A DNA stretch of 64,000 nt from assembly GCA_017482345.1 (NCBI GenBank), contig JAFUNB010000016.1, forward strand, positions 124,001-188,000. Reading direction: 5' to 3'. Below are positions 1 to 7,240 of this stretch, piece after piece. A program made the translations under genes and the position numbers. The notes beneath the pieces were generated by a model, which made no database searches, was not told where the DNA came from, and saw only the letters and a list, made by a program, of their open reading frames with translations. Origin of the DNA: Oscillibacter sp. (lineage in GTDB: Bacteria; Bacillota; Clostridia; Oscillospirales; Oscillospiraceae). Positions within the stretch are counted from its first letter, which is position 1; the number at the start of each line of letters is the position of its first letter.

Positions 1-38
1 TTATAATAACAACAGCTATTTTTACGGGAGGGAAGCCT

Positions 39-422
39 ATGCGCATCGAGCACATCGCCATGTACGTCAACGATCTGGAGGCCGCCAGAGACTTTTTTGT
101 CCGCTTTCTTGGCGCCCAGGCCAACAGCGGCTATCACAACAAAACCACGGATTTCCGCTCGTATTTTCTGACCTTTGACGGCGGCGCACGATTGGAGATC
201 ATGACCCGCCCCAACATGGCCGACCCGGAAAAGCAGCCCACCCGCACCGGCTATATCCACATTGCCTTCAGCCTGGGCAGCCGCGAGGCCGTAGACGCCC
301 TGACGGCAGAGTTGCGCTCCGCAGGCTACGAGGTGGTCAGCGGCCCCAGAACCACCGGCGACGGCTACTACGAGAGCTGCGTCGTGGCCATCGAGGGCAA
401 CCAGATCGAGCTGACGGTGTAA
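39..422 (+). CDS. VOC family (glyoxalase-like) protein
   Basis: A 127-residue single-module vicinal-oxygen-chelate protein. It opens with MRIEHIAMYV and shows the paired beta-alpha-beta-beta-beta layout: 'IEHIAMYVNDLEAARDFF' at the N-terminus, GYIHIAFSLGS near residue 78, and the closing NQIELTV strand. The His in IEHIA and the Glu in IELTV sit where VOC proteins bind a divalent metal. The GGGAGG ribosome binding site lies about 8 nt before ATG 39. The fold covers lactoylglutathione lyases, dioxygenases and resistance proteins, so the substrate cannot be named. Its 3' end meets the minus-strand rpsF operon across a shared terminator. A second VOC gene lies at 1768. Confidence 0.85.
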   Translation: MRIEHIAMYVNDLEAARDFFVRFLGAQANSGYHNKTTDFRSYFLTFDGGARLEIMTRPNMADPEKQPTRTGYIHIAFSLGSREAVDALTAELRSAGYEVVSGPRTTGDGYYESCVVAIEGNQIELTV

Positions 423-454
423 AAGCAGGGGCAATCTCGGTCTGCTGAGCATAA

Positions 455-490
455 AAAAAGACCAACTCTTTCGAGTTGGTCTTTGTCTTT
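455..490. terminator. Bidirectional terminator between the VOC gene and rpsR
   Basis: A perfect 9-bp stem, GACCAACTC (460-468) with GAGTTGGTC (473-481), and a TTTC loop. A run of A lies on the left and a T-rich tract on the right, so it can end the plus-strand VOC gene and the minus-strand ribosomal operon. Confidence 0.85.
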
Positions 491-508
491 GTGCAGTCGA
501 CTGCCGGA

Positions 509-760
509 TTAGTCGGTGACGTAGGGCAGCAGAGCGATCTGACGGGCACGCTTGATAGCCTCGGTCAGCTGACGCTGATGCATGGCGCAGGTGCCGGTGG
601 TTCTGCGGGGCAGAATCTTGGAACGCTCAGAAACAAAGCGGCGCAGCTTGGCGGCGTCCTTGTAATCGATGGACTCGCACTTGTCAGCGCAGAACTGGCA
701 GACCTTACGACGCTTGCCGCGCATGGGGCGAGCGGGTCTTGCTTCACGATCAAAAGCCAT
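509..760 (-). CDS. rpsR: 30S ribosomal protein bS18
   Basis: An 83-residue ribosomal protein S18 of the central platform of the 30S subunit, where it pairs with S6. The diagnostic KYCxxK-type segment appears as KVCQFCADK (residues about 19-27), followed by '[25 protein letters not shown]' in two shorter conserved blocks and the terminal [19 protein letters not shown]. The extra Cys pair (CQFC) resembles the zinc-binding C+ form of S18. It is the last gene of the minus-strand rpsF-ssb-rpsR operon, 24 bp after ssb, and is read into the hairpin at 455-490. Confidence 0.98.
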   Translation of the reverse strand: MAFDREARPARPMRGKRRKVCQFCADKCESIDYKDAAKLRRFVSERSKILPRRTTGTCAMHQRQLTEAIKRARQIALLPYVTD

Positions 761-784
761 GAAATGGTTCCTCCTTTATCAAGA

Positions 785-1240
785 TCAGAACGGCAGTTCG
801 CCGTCCTCCTCGCCGATTTCGGCGAAATCAGAATGGTTGTCCACGGGAGCGGCATAATTGCTGCGGCCACCCATGGGAGCGCTGTATCCGGGAGCTCCGC
901 CGAAATCGCCGGCGCCGTCCCGTCTGGAATCCCCGAAATAGACATTGTCGGCGATGACTTCAGCGCTTCTGCGCTTGCCGCCGTCGCGGTCAGTCCAGTC
1001 GCGGATCTGCAGCCGGCCCTCCACCACGGCCATACGGCCCTTGGAGAAGTACTTGCTGACAAACTCCGCGGTGCTGCGCCATGCGACGATGTCGATGAAG
1101 TCCGTCTCCTTCTCGCCGTTCTGGGACTTGAAATCCCGGTCGACAGCCAGAGAGAAGGACGTGACAGCGGTACCGCTGGCGGTACGGCGCAGCTCGGGGT
1201 CACGGGTCAGACGACCCATGAGAAAAATCTTGTTCAGCAT
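785..1240 (-). CDS. ssb: Single-stranded DNA-binding protein
   Basis: A 151-residue SSB with one OB fold: MLNKIFLMGRLTRDPELR at the N-terminus, then TDFIDIVAWRSTAEFVSKYF and KGRMAVVEGRLQIRDW. A Gly/Asp-rich disordered tail ends in EEDGELPF, the acidic hydrophobic tip that docks repair and replication partners. The length is normal for Firmicutes SsbA. It sits between rpsF and rpsR, the conserved bacterial order, so its supply is tied to ribosomal protein transcription. Confidence 0.98.
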   Translation of the reverse strand: MLNKIFLMGRLTRDPELRRTASGTAVTSFSLAVDRDFKSQNGEKETDFIDIVAWRSTAEFVSKYFSKGRMAVVEGRLQIRDWTDRDGGKRRSAEVIADNVYFGDSRRDGAGDFGGAPGYSAPMGGRSNYAAPVDNHSDFAEIGEEDGELPF

Positions 1241-1259
1241 ACGGAATATGCCTCCTTAA

Positions 1260-1565
1260 TTACTCGCCCTTGCAGACGATCAGGGAACGCATGATGCCGT
1301 CGTTGATACGCAGCTTACGATCCAGCTCGCGGGGGAAGGAAGGCTCGCTGGTGAAGTTCACCAGAACGTAGTAGCCCTCGGTCTTGTAGTCGATGGGATA
1401 AGCCAGCTTGCGGGTACCCCACTCTTCCACCTCGACAGCGGAACCATTCTGCTCGATCAGGGTCTTGAAGTTGTTCACCAGAGCGGCGATGCCCTCCTCA
1501 CCCTGTGCAGGGTCGATGACGAAAACGACCTCGTAGTTGGCAGAAACCTTTGCCATGTCTTGCAC
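1260..1565 (-). CDS. rpsF: 30S ribosomal protein bS6
   Basis: Ribosomal protein S6. The long reading frame begins MQDMAKVSANYEVVF, and translation most likely starts at the second ATG (1556), just after the AAAAGGAGGTGCAAGAC site. The S6 hallmark pattern is clear: YEVVFVIDP, the helix around LVNNFKTLIEQNG, then VEEWGTRKLAYPIDYKTEGYYVLVNFT. It is the first gene of the rpsF-ssb-rpsR operon. S6 with S18 often represses its own mRNA through a leader element, and a small hairpin is present in the 5' leader here. Confidence 0.96.
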   Translation of the reverse strand: MQDMAKVSANYEVVFVIDPAQGEEGIAALVNNFKTLIEQNGSAVEVEEWGTRKLAYPIDYKTEGYYVLVNFTSEPSFPRELDRKLRINDGIMRSLIVCKGE

Positions 1566-1665
1566 CTCCTTTTGGACAAATGGCCCTCATTCTTTGATGA
1601 GAGCAAGGATATTGCCTGCAAATCGCAGACCTTAATTATTATATATGAAAGAAAACAAATGTCAA
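1566..1665 (-). promoter_or_regulatory. rpsF operon promoter and leader
   Basis: Read on the minus strand, TTGACA (1660-1665) and TATAAT (1638-1643) are separated by 16 nt, a strong sigma-A promoter. The leader of about 65 nt contains a CTCAT/ATGAG hairpin (about 1589-1604) before the AGGAGG site. This is the position of the S6:S18 autoregulatory element in other bacteria, but I do not see its consensus clearly. Confidence 0.75.
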
Positions 1666-1767
1666 GAAAAAACTTTTCTTTTTTCGCATTTTTTCAAAGA
1701 ATCTTCCCTTTTCCAACAGGTTGTAGTATCCTATTTACGATAACATCAAGATATGGGAGGTACTACC

Positions 1768-2166
1768 ATGAAATCTCTTTATCAGGGCCTCGGCCACATC
1801 GCCATTTACACCGAAAACATGGCGGAGAGCATCGCTTTTTACGAGAAGATCGGCGGCTCTCTGCAGCAGCAGGCCGCCCTGCCCACCCCCGAGGGTGACA
1901 AGCTGCTGGCGCTGGTGGAGTTCGGCGGCTTTACGCTGGAGCTGATCCAGGCTCCCACTCCCATGCCCATGACCGAGGGCAGCATCCCCCATTTCGCAGT
2001 CTATGTGACGGACGTGGACACCGCGGCCGCCGCCATCCGCGCCGCCGGCGTGAATACCTTTACCACTCCCGCGAAGAGAGTTGTGCCGAATGTCTTCGGC
2101 GGCCTGGAAAACTGGTTCTTCACCGGCCCCTCCGGCGAGCAGATCGAGCTGCTGCACATGTATTGA
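1768..2166 (+). CDS. VOC family (glyoxalase/dioxygenase-like) protein
   Basis: A 132-residue VOC protein. The upstream ATG at 1753 overlaps the GGGAGG ribosome binding site, so ATG 1768 (MKSLYQGLGHIAIYT) is the better start. Typical features are GHIAIYTENMAESIAFYEKI at the N-terminus, IPHFAVYVTDVDTAAAAI in the second half, and the terminal GEQIELLHMY. The His and Glu of HIAIY, HFAVY and IELLH are in VOC metal positions. The order resembles lactoylglutathione lyase-like proteins. The stop codon is 3 nt before the next gene, so the two are probably co-translated. Confidence 0.85.
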   Translation: MKSLYQGLGHIAIYTENMAESIAFYEKIGGSLQQQAALPTPEGDKLLALVEFGGFTLELIQAPTPMPMTEGSIPHFAVYVTDVDTAAAAIRAAGVNTFTTPAKRVVPNVFGGLENWFFTGPSGEQIELLHMY

Positions 2167-2169
2167 TCC

Positions 2170-2772
2170 ATGGTGGACCGGAACATTCCCTTTTACAATC
2201 TGATCCTCCGCTGTGACCATCTCTCTCCGGCAGAGCCGGCTCTGCCGGAGGGCTTTGTCCTGCGCCCCTACGCCCCCGGCGACGAGGCCCTGTGGGCGGC
2301 GCTGGAGCACGAAGCGGGAGACTTTGCCTCCCCGCAGGAGGCGGAGGACTACTTCCGCCGCACCTATTTCCCCCACGGGGCCGCCCTGCGAGAGCGGTGC
2401 TGGTTCGCTATCGCGCCGGACGGCAGCTGCGCCGGCACCTGTATCGCCTGGCGGGACCCGAAGGGCGCGGACACCGTGGCCTCCCTCCACTGGCTGGTGG
2501 TGTCTGAGCGGTATCAGCGGCTGGGCATCGGACGGGCGCTGTGCAATCAGGTGCTGCGCGTCTTTGCCGCCAAAGGGGAGGCCCCCGTCTACATCCACAC
2601 CCAGCCCTGGAGCTGGAAGGCCGTGCTGCTGTACGGCAGCCTTGGCTTCCGCATCCGGCGGGAGGACACCTTCGCCCGGTACGAAAACCAGTACGCTCTG
2701 TGTATGCAGACGCTGGGATCCGTCCTGACGGCAGAGCAGCTGGCCGCCGTGAAATCTATTACAGAAGCATAA
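2170..2772 (+). CDS. GNAT family N-acetyltransferase
   Basis: A 200-residue GNAT protein. The acetyl-CoA pyrophosphate loop is visible as RYQRLGIGRALCNQV (around residue 118), preceded by the LHWLVVSERY strand and followed by IHTQPWSWKAVLLYGSLGF, which carries the usual C-terminal Tyr. The start is coupled to the VOC gene 3 nt upstream and has no strong site of its own. The substrate is unknown; small amines and protein N-termini are both possible for this family. Confidence 0.85.
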   Translation: MVDRNIPFYNLILRCDHLSPAEPALPEGFVLRPYAPGDEALWAALEHEAGDFASPQEAEDYFRRTYFPHGAALRERCWFAIAPDGSCAGTCIAWRDPKGADTVASLHWLVVSERYQRLGIGRALCNQVLRVFAAKGEAPVYIHTQPWSWKAVLLYGSLGFRIRREDTFARYENQYALCMQTLGSVLTAEQLAAVKSITEA

Positions 2773-2774
2773 AG

Positions 2775-2804
2775 AAAGAGACGCCTTTTGGCGTCTCTTT
2801 TCTT
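2775..2804. terminator. Bidirectional terminator
   Basis: An 11-bp stem, AAAGAGACGCC (2775-2785) with GGCGTCTCTTT (2790-2800), and a TTTT loop. It has T-rich tracts on both strands and serves the GNAT gene (plus) and the GlsB-like gene (minus). Confidence 0.85.
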
Positions 2805-3036
2805 ATTTCTTGAACATTTTGCGGCCCAGCCAGATAAACAGGCAGGCGCCCACGATGCCAACCACCAGATTGGCGAACAGGCCATGGGCGGAGAAGCCCA
2901 GGAAGCCAAACACCAGGCTGCCCACGAAGGAACCCACCACGCCGATGATGATATTCATCAGCAGGCCGCCCTCCAGATTCATCAGCTTGCCGGCGGCCCA
3001 TCCCACAATGGCGCCCATAATCAAAGAACCGATCAT
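2803..3036 (-). CDS. GlsB/YeaQ/YmgE family membrane protein
   Basis: A 77-residue hydrophobic protein with the glycine-zipper repeats of the transglycosylase-associated/GlsB family: IGSLIMGAIVGWAAGKLM, then NIIIGVVGSFVGSLVFGF, then LVVGIVGACLFIWLGR, ending in a basic tail (RKMFKK). Three membrane segments fill nearly the whole chain. The family is linked to general stress in Firmicutes, often beside Asp23 proteins, but no such neighbour is present here. Confidence 0.85.
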   Translation of the reverse strand: MIGSLIMGAIVGWAAGKLMNLEGGLLMNIIIGVVGSFVGSLVFGFLGFSAHGLFANLVVGIVGACLFIWLGRKMFKK

Positions 3037-3057
3037 ACTCGCAGTCTCCTTTTCTCT

Positions 3058-3678
3058 TTAGTCTTCAATATATTCCCGCACCCGGTAGATGGCGCCGATC
3101 TCCTCTTCGCAGATCTTCCGGCAATTTTCGATCTCCTCGGCGGGAATGGTATCCACCACGGTCATCATCACCTTGGGAACGTACTTCTGCACCTCTTTGG
3201 CGAAGGTCTTCATGGCCTCGTAGCAGCCCTTCTGCACGGGATGGCACAGGGCGTCGTACTTTTCAGCGGTGTCCGTGTTCAGGGAGATGGACACCATGTC
3301 GAACCGGCCGGCAAAGTCCGGCGCGATGTCCCGGCCGTGGATGAGGGAGCCGGTGCCGTTGGTATCCATGCGGGTGAAGATCTTCTTCCCGTGCTCCTTC
3401 AGCCGGTCGATGACCCAGCAGATGTCTTCCATCCGGTAGCTGGGCTCACCGAAGCCCACGAAGGCCAACTGGGCGTATTGGCTCAGGTCCCGGCTTTCGA
3501 TGGAGGCGAGGATCTCCTCTTTCGTCGGCTCCCGCTCCAGCCACAGGTTGTTGGTGTAGATGCTGCCGTCGCTCTCGTTATGGCGCAGGCAGAAATTGCA
3601 GTTGAAATTACAGCGGTTGGTGGTATTCACATACAGGTTGCCGCCGTATTCATAGGTAATGGTAAATCCCTTTTTCAT
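3058..3678 (-). CDS. TatD-associated radical SAM protein
   Basis: A 206-residue radical SAM protein. The [4Fe-4S] motif CNFNCNFC (residues about 23-30) follows the NLYVNTTNRC strand, and a GFGEPSYR segment occupies the SAM-contact position. It is short compared with full radical SAM enzymes and lacks an added C-terminal cluster domain. The start lies 3 nt after tatD on the same strand, and this pairing is recognised as the TatD-associated radical SAM family. The substrate is unknown; a role in repair or in making a modified molecule is speculation. Confidence 0.9.
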   Translation of the reverse strand: MKKGFTITYEYGGNLYVNTTNRCNFNCNFCLRHNESDGSIYTNNLWLEREPTKEEILASIESRDLSQYAQLAFVGFGEPSYRMEDICWVIDRLKEHGKKIFTRMDTNGTGSLIHGRDIAPDFAGRFDMVSISLNTDTAEKYDALCHPVQKGCYEAMKTFAKEVQKYVPKVMMTVVDTIPAEEIENCRKICEEEIGAIYRVREYIED

Positions 3679-3681
3679 CGC

Positions 3682-4449
3682 TTACTCCATTCCGTACAGA
3701 CGCTTGCCGTTCTCAAAGGTGATGCGCTCCATCTCCTCCGCCGTGACGCCCTTCCACTCCGCCAGCTTTTCCACAACGTAGCTGAGATACCGGCTGTCGT
3801 TCCGCTTGCCCCGGAAGGGGACAGGAGTCAGGTAGGGGGCGTCCGTCTCGATGACGATGCGGTCCAGGGGCGTGATGGCCGCCACCTCCGGCGCCCGGCG
3901 GGCGTTCTTATAGGTGATAGGGCCGTCAAAGCCCAAGAACCATCCCCGCTTAATCAGCTCCTCCGCCATCTCCGGGCTGCCGGAAAAGCAGTGGAACACG
4001 CCCCGCAGGGTGGGGTACTCCAGCGCGATGGCCAGAGAATCGCCGTGAGCCTCCCGGTCATGAATGATGACGGGCAGATCCACTTCCAGCGCCAGCTCGA
4101 TCTGGCGGCGCAGCACCTGCTGCTGAAATTCCTTCGGCGGGTTGTCCTCCCAGTAGTAGTCCAGACCGATCTCGCCGATGGCCACCACCTTTTCGTGCCG
4201 TGCCAGCTGACGCAGGGCCTCGTACTCCGCCTCGCCGGTGCCGGCGCAGTCGGAGGGGTGGATGCCCACGGCGGCGTAGACGTGGGGATAGCGCTCCGCC
4301 AGCTCCACCGCCATGCGGGAGGAAGGGATATCGCAGCCGGGGTTCACCACCAGCGCCACGTTGCCCTCCGGCAGAGCGGCCAGCACCTCGTGGCGGTCGG
4401 CGTTGAAGCCGCCGGAATCATAATGGGCATGGGTATCAAACAGAGCCAT
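3682..4449 (-). CDS. tatD: TatD family metal-dependent hydrolase
   Basis: A 255-residue TatD-family TIM-barrel hydrolase. The metal ligands are visible: MALFDTHAHYDSG at the N-terminus (HxH), AIGEIGLDYYW (the bridging Glu), PVIIHDREAH and GVFHCFSGS (His ligands), and VIETDAPYLTPVPFRGK near the C-terminus (catalytic Asp). Family members act as 3'-5' DNA exonucleases or D-aminoacyl-tRNA deacylase-like enzymes. In many Firmicutes tatD follows metG; here metG is about 7 kb away. It forms a two-gene unit with the radical SAM gene. Confidence 0.93.
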   Translation of the reverse strand: MALFDTHAHYDSGGFNADRHEVLAALPEGNVALVVNPGCDIPSSRMAVELAERYPHVYAAVGIHPSDCAGTGEAEYEALRQLARHEKVVAIGEIGLDYYWEDNPPKEFQQQVLRRQIELALEVDLPVIIHDREAHGDSLAIALEYPTLRGVFHCFSGSPEMAEELIKRGWFLGFDGPITYKNARRAPEVAAITPLDRIVIETDAPYLTPVPFRGKRNDSRYLSYVVEKLAEWKGVTAEEMERITFENGKRLYGME

Positions 4450-4524
4450 GTACGGTCTCCTTTTTCGTGTATTGCACTGCTATTCTATCACACCTTTGGA
4501 AAATGAAAAGGGTCAGAATATAGC

Positions 4525-4556
4525 AAAAAAGGACATCCAGTCGGATGTCCTTTTCA
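4525..4556 (-). terminator. rpsT terminator
   Basis: An 8-bp stem, GGACATCC (4531-4538) with GGATGTCC (4543-4550). On the minus strand it is followed by six T, just downstream of the rpsT stop codon. Confidence 0.85.
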
Positions 4557-4566
4557 TTCAGCACGA

Positions 4567-4830
4567 TCAGCCGATCTTGTTCAGCTTCAGGGTCATAGCG
4601 CTCTTGCGATGAGCAGCCGTGTTCTTGTGCATCACGCCCTTGGCAACAGCCTGATCGACTTTCTTCACAGCAACCTTGTAAGCGCCATCGGCCTCGGTGC
4701 GATTGCCTTCTGCGGCAGCAACCTCGAACTTCTTGATGGCGGTCTTCAGCTCGGACTTCGCGGCCTTGTTACGTGCGTTTCTCTTTTCACCGATCTCAAC
4801 ACGCTTCTTGGCAGACTTAATATTCGGCAA
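4567..4830 (-). CDS. rpsT: 30S ribosomal protein bS20
   Basis: An 87-residue S20, the primary 16S rRNA-binding protein of the lower body of the 30S. The mature sequence starts PNIKSAKKRVEIGEKRNARN and ends with HRKSAMTLKLNKIG, both highly typical. The frame is open further upstream, but AAAGGAGGTG sits 7 nt before a TTG at 4828-4830 and the family begins exactly there. I therefore call a TTG start, which can limit S20 synthesis and is common for this gene. It is monocistronic, with its own promoter and terminator. Confidence 0.96.
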   Translation of the reverse strand: MPNIKSAKKRVEIGEKRNARNKAAKSELKTAIKKFEVAAAEGNRTEADGAYKVAVKKVDQAVAKGVMHKNTAAHRKSAMTLKLNKIG

Positions 4831-4892
4831 ACCAAACACCTCCTTTGGCAAAATCATGCGCGGAAGAACACACTTCTCCCGTGCAGAATGAT

Positions 4893-4921
4893 ATTTTAGC
4901 AGGGAACAATCCAAAAAGCAA
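4893..4921 (-). promoter_or_regulatory. rpsT promoter
   Basis: On the minus strand, TTGCTT (4916-4921), a 17-nt spacer and TAAAAT (4893-4898) lie about 60 nt before the TTG start. Confidence 0.65.
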
Positions 4922-5030
4922 GTGTTTTTTTGCAATTTTTGTGATTTTTTCGTATATTGTATTTCAATCCGCAAAACCTAGTCCCAGAACCACAATATTT
5001 CACAATATTTTGTGTCTGGAGGGCTGAAAA

Positions 5031-5927
5031 ATGTTGATCAGGCGGACGGATCTGGCGCTGGAGGCCAAAGAAATCTGGCAGGAGTCGGCGGAAAAAACCT
5101 CCCGGCTGCCCGGCGTGAAGGCCACCGAGCGGCGCAGCGAGGGCTACCCCGTCACCCGGGTGGATATTCTGGACCGGCGGGGGGAGGAGGCCCTGGGCAA
5201 GGCGGCGGGCAGCTACCGCACCATCGACCTGACGGACTTCTGGCAGCGGCGGGACGGCTTTTTCGAGCGGGCGGTGCGGGCCGTGGGAGCGGAGCTGAAG
5301 GCTCTCATTCCCGACCGGGGCAGCGTGCTGGTGGTGGGGCTTGGCAACGGCGCCATGACGCCGGACGCCGTGGGGCCGCTGGCGGCGGACCATGTGCTGG
5401 TGACCCGCCACCTGCTCTCCGCTATGCCGGCGCACTTCTCCGGCTTTCGCAGCGTCAGCGTGCTGCGCACCGGCGTGCTGGGCACCACAGGCCTGGAGTC
5501 CGCCGAAACGGTGCGGGCCATGGTGGAGCAGACAAAGCCCGGCCTGGTCATCGCCGTGGACGCGTTGGCCTCCCGCCGCATGGGCCGGGTGTGCGCCACG
5601 ATCCAGCTGACCGACACAGGCATCGCCCCCGGCTCCGGCGTGGGCAACCACCGCGCGGCGCTGGACGAGGCGGCGCTTGGTGTACCGGTGGCGGCCATCG
5701 GCGTGCCCACGGTGGTGGACGCCGCCACCCTGGCCGCCGACCTGCTGGAGGAGAGCGGCGCGGCGGACATCGACCCGGAGCGGCTGCGGCAGGGCCACGC
5801 CAACTTCATGGTGACGCCCCGGGACATCGACGGACAGGTGCGGGACCTGGCCAAGGTGGTGGGCTACGGCATCAACTGGGCATTGCAGGAGCTGGACATC
5901 GAAGAAATCACCGCCCTGCTGAGCTGA
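5031..5927 (+). CDS. gpr: GPR endopeptidase (germination protease)
   Basis: A 298-residue peptidase of family A25 that starts degradation of small acid-soluble spore proteins when a spore germinates. Recognisable blocks are the N-terminal RRTDLALEA, VLVVGLGNGAMTPDAVGPLA (around residue 100), VIAVDALASRRMGRV and IQLTDTGIAPGSGVGNHR. The length is close to the Bacillus enzyme minus part of the propeptide. A CTGGAGGG site precedes ATG 5031. Its presence implies an endospore-forming lineage. In other Firmicutes it is often beside rpsT, transcribed divergently, exactly as here. Confidence 0.97.
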   Translation: MLIRRTDLALEAKEIWQESAEKTSRLPGVKATERRSEGYPVTRVDILDRRGEEALGKAAGSYRTIDLTDFWQRRDGFFERAVRAVGAELKALIPDRGSVLVVGLGNGAMTPDAVGPLAADHVLVTRHLLSAMPAHFSGFRSVSVLRTGVLGTTGLESAETVRAMVEQTKPGLVIAVDALASRRMGRVCATIQLTDTGIAPGSGVGNHRAALDEAALGVPVAAIGVPTVVDAATLAADLLEESGAADIDPERLRQGHANFMVTPRDIDGQVRDLAKVVGYGINWALQELDIEEITALLS

Positions 5928-5960
5928 GAAAGCGCCCCGGCCTGATGGCCGGGGCGCGGG
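5928..5960. terminator. Strong hairpin between gpr and madM
   Basis: An 11-bp GC-rich stem, GCGCCCCGGCC (5932-5942) with GGCCGGGGCGC (5947-5957). The T-rich side is on the minus strand (TTTCTC), so it best fits the madLM operon. It may also stop gpr transcripts. Confidence 0.7.
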
Positions 5961-5963
5961 TCG

Positions 5964-6740
5964 TTATCCGGGAAGAATCATGCGGGTCAGCTGATAGAGA
6001 ATGGAGGGGCACAGCAGGCAGCCAAAGCCGGAATAGAAGGTGGCGATCATGGTGCCGTAGGGCACCAGCGCGGGATCTGTGGCGGCAAGACCGGTGGACA
6101 CGCCGCTGGTGGAGCCCACCAGACCGCCGTAGATCATGGCCATTCTGGGTGTGGTGATACCCACCCGCTTGGCCACAAAGGGCGTCATGATCATGATGAA
6201 CACGGTTTTGATCAGGCCCGCCGCCACAGACAGGGCGATGACGGCAGAGGAGGCACCCAGCGTCTGGCCGGTGATGGGGCCCACCACGAAGGTGACCGTT
6301 CCGGCGGCAATGGTGGCCACGCTGACGGGATCCCGGTAGCCAAAGGCCACCGCCACAATGGCGCCGGTGGTATAGGCCGTGAAAATGCCCACGAACAGGG
6401 AGAGGAAGCCGGCGATGCCGCACTTTTTGATCTCCTCCATCTTGGCGCCGTAGGAGGCGGCGATGAGGGTAAAGTTCCGGAGGGTAGAGCCGCCCAGAAC
6501 GCCCAGGCCGCTGAAGACGGCGATGTCCGCCAGACCCTTTTCGCCGCCGGTGATGAGGCCGCCGATATAGGCGGCGATGAGGCCTAAGAAAATGGCGATG
6601 GCGGAGGAGTGGATGCGGCCCCGGGTCAGCTTATCCGCCAGCAGTCCGGCCAGATAAAACACGATGCCCGCGAACAGGAAGGCGGTCACAAGGCCGCTGC
6701 CGGAGAGGGTTTTGGCGGCATGTTCCAGTACCATATTCAT
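5964..6740 (-). CDS. madM: Malonate transporter subunit MadM-like
   Basis: A 258-residue integral membrane protein with about eight hydrophobic segments. It matches MadM, the larger subunit of the two-part sodium-dependent malonate carrier, in length and in the Gly/Thr-rich segments VFSGLGVLGGSTLRNFTL and YGGLVGSTSGVSTGLAATDP. It overlaps the preceding madL by 4 nt, as expected for a two-subunit carrier. No malonate decarboxylase genes lie in the window, so malonate is the family substrate rather than a demonstrated one. Confidence 0.82.
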   Translation of the reverse strand: MNMVLEHAAKTLSGSGLVTAFLFAGIVFYLAGLLADKLTRGRIHSSAIAIFLGLIAAYIGGLITGGEKGLADIAVFSGLGVLGGSTLRNFTLIAASYGAKMEEIKKCGIAGFLSLFVGIFTAYTTGAIVAVAFGYRDPVSVATIAAGTVTFVVGPITGQTLGASSAVIALSVAAGLIKTVFIMIMTPFVAKRVGITTPRMAMIYGGLVGSTSGVSTGLAATDPALVPYGTMIATFYSGFGCLLCPSILYQLTRMILPG

Positions 6741-7105
6741 TGTTCCGCCCCCTCCTTCTTCTCACCGAGCCGGTGCAGCCCGTAGAGCAGCAGATAGGAC
6801 ACACTGACGGAGACAACGCCGGCCACAATGGCCACGACGCTGCTGGAGAGCATGTGGAGCACATCCTGGGTGGCCGTCATGGCGATGACCGCAGGGATGA
6901 ACATGGATTTCCAGAAGGTGACGCCCTGGACGAAGGCAGGCTTCTGGACAAAGGGCAGCCTGGAGTTTGAGACCAGCGTCAGCAGCAGGATGGAAAAGCC
7001 GACGCTGCCGATCTCCGTACCGGCGCCGATGAGGTCGCCGAACACGGAGCCCATCACCGAGCCGCAGAGCATGCACGCGGCCAGCGTTGCAACACCGTAG
7101 ATCAT
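6737..7105 (-). CDS. madL: Malonate transporter subunit MadL-like
   Basis: A 122-residue membrane protein beginning MIYGVATLAACMLCGSVMG, the MadL N-terminus, with about four membrane spans (for example VGFSILLLTLVSN and VVAIVAGVVSVSVSYLLLYGL). The frame is open to an ATG at 7174, but that ATG has no ribosome binding site and the family starts at MIYG, so I place the start at 7105. The nearest AGGAGG (about 7153-7158) lies inside a small hairpin (GGAGGC/GCCTCC) some 45 nt upstream. It overlaps madM by 4 nt. Confidence 0.8.
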   Translation of the reverse strand: MIYGVATLAACMLCGSVMGSVFGDLIGAGTEIGSVGFSILLLTLVSNSRLPFVQKPAFVQGVTFWKSMFIPAVIAMTATQDVLHMLSSSVVAIVAGVVSVSVSYLLLYGLHRLGEKKEGAEQ

Positions 7106-7204
7106 GATTTTTCTGTCGTGGAGTCTGCGAAATACATGGGGAGGCTCCACGCCTCCTTTCCTGAGTTTGGCCACATTATAATGCAGAATCTGGATTGTAA
7201 ATTA

Positions 7205-7236
7205 CAAAAACAGGCGGAAGCCGCCGCTTCCGCCTG
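7205..7236 (-). terminator. Terminator of the xth-DMT-MATE operon
   Basis: An 11-bp stem, CAGGCGGAAGC (7211-7221) with GCTTCCGCCTG (7226-7236). On the minus strand it is followed by a TTTTTG tract immediately after the MATE stop codon. Confidence 0.85.
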
Positions 7237-7240
7237 TGAT

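Noticed and set aside
1566..1640. S6:S18 autoregulatory RNA as a firm call
   Set aside because: There is a hairpin in the leader, but I could not match the known binding motif, so it is reported only as a leader hairpin.
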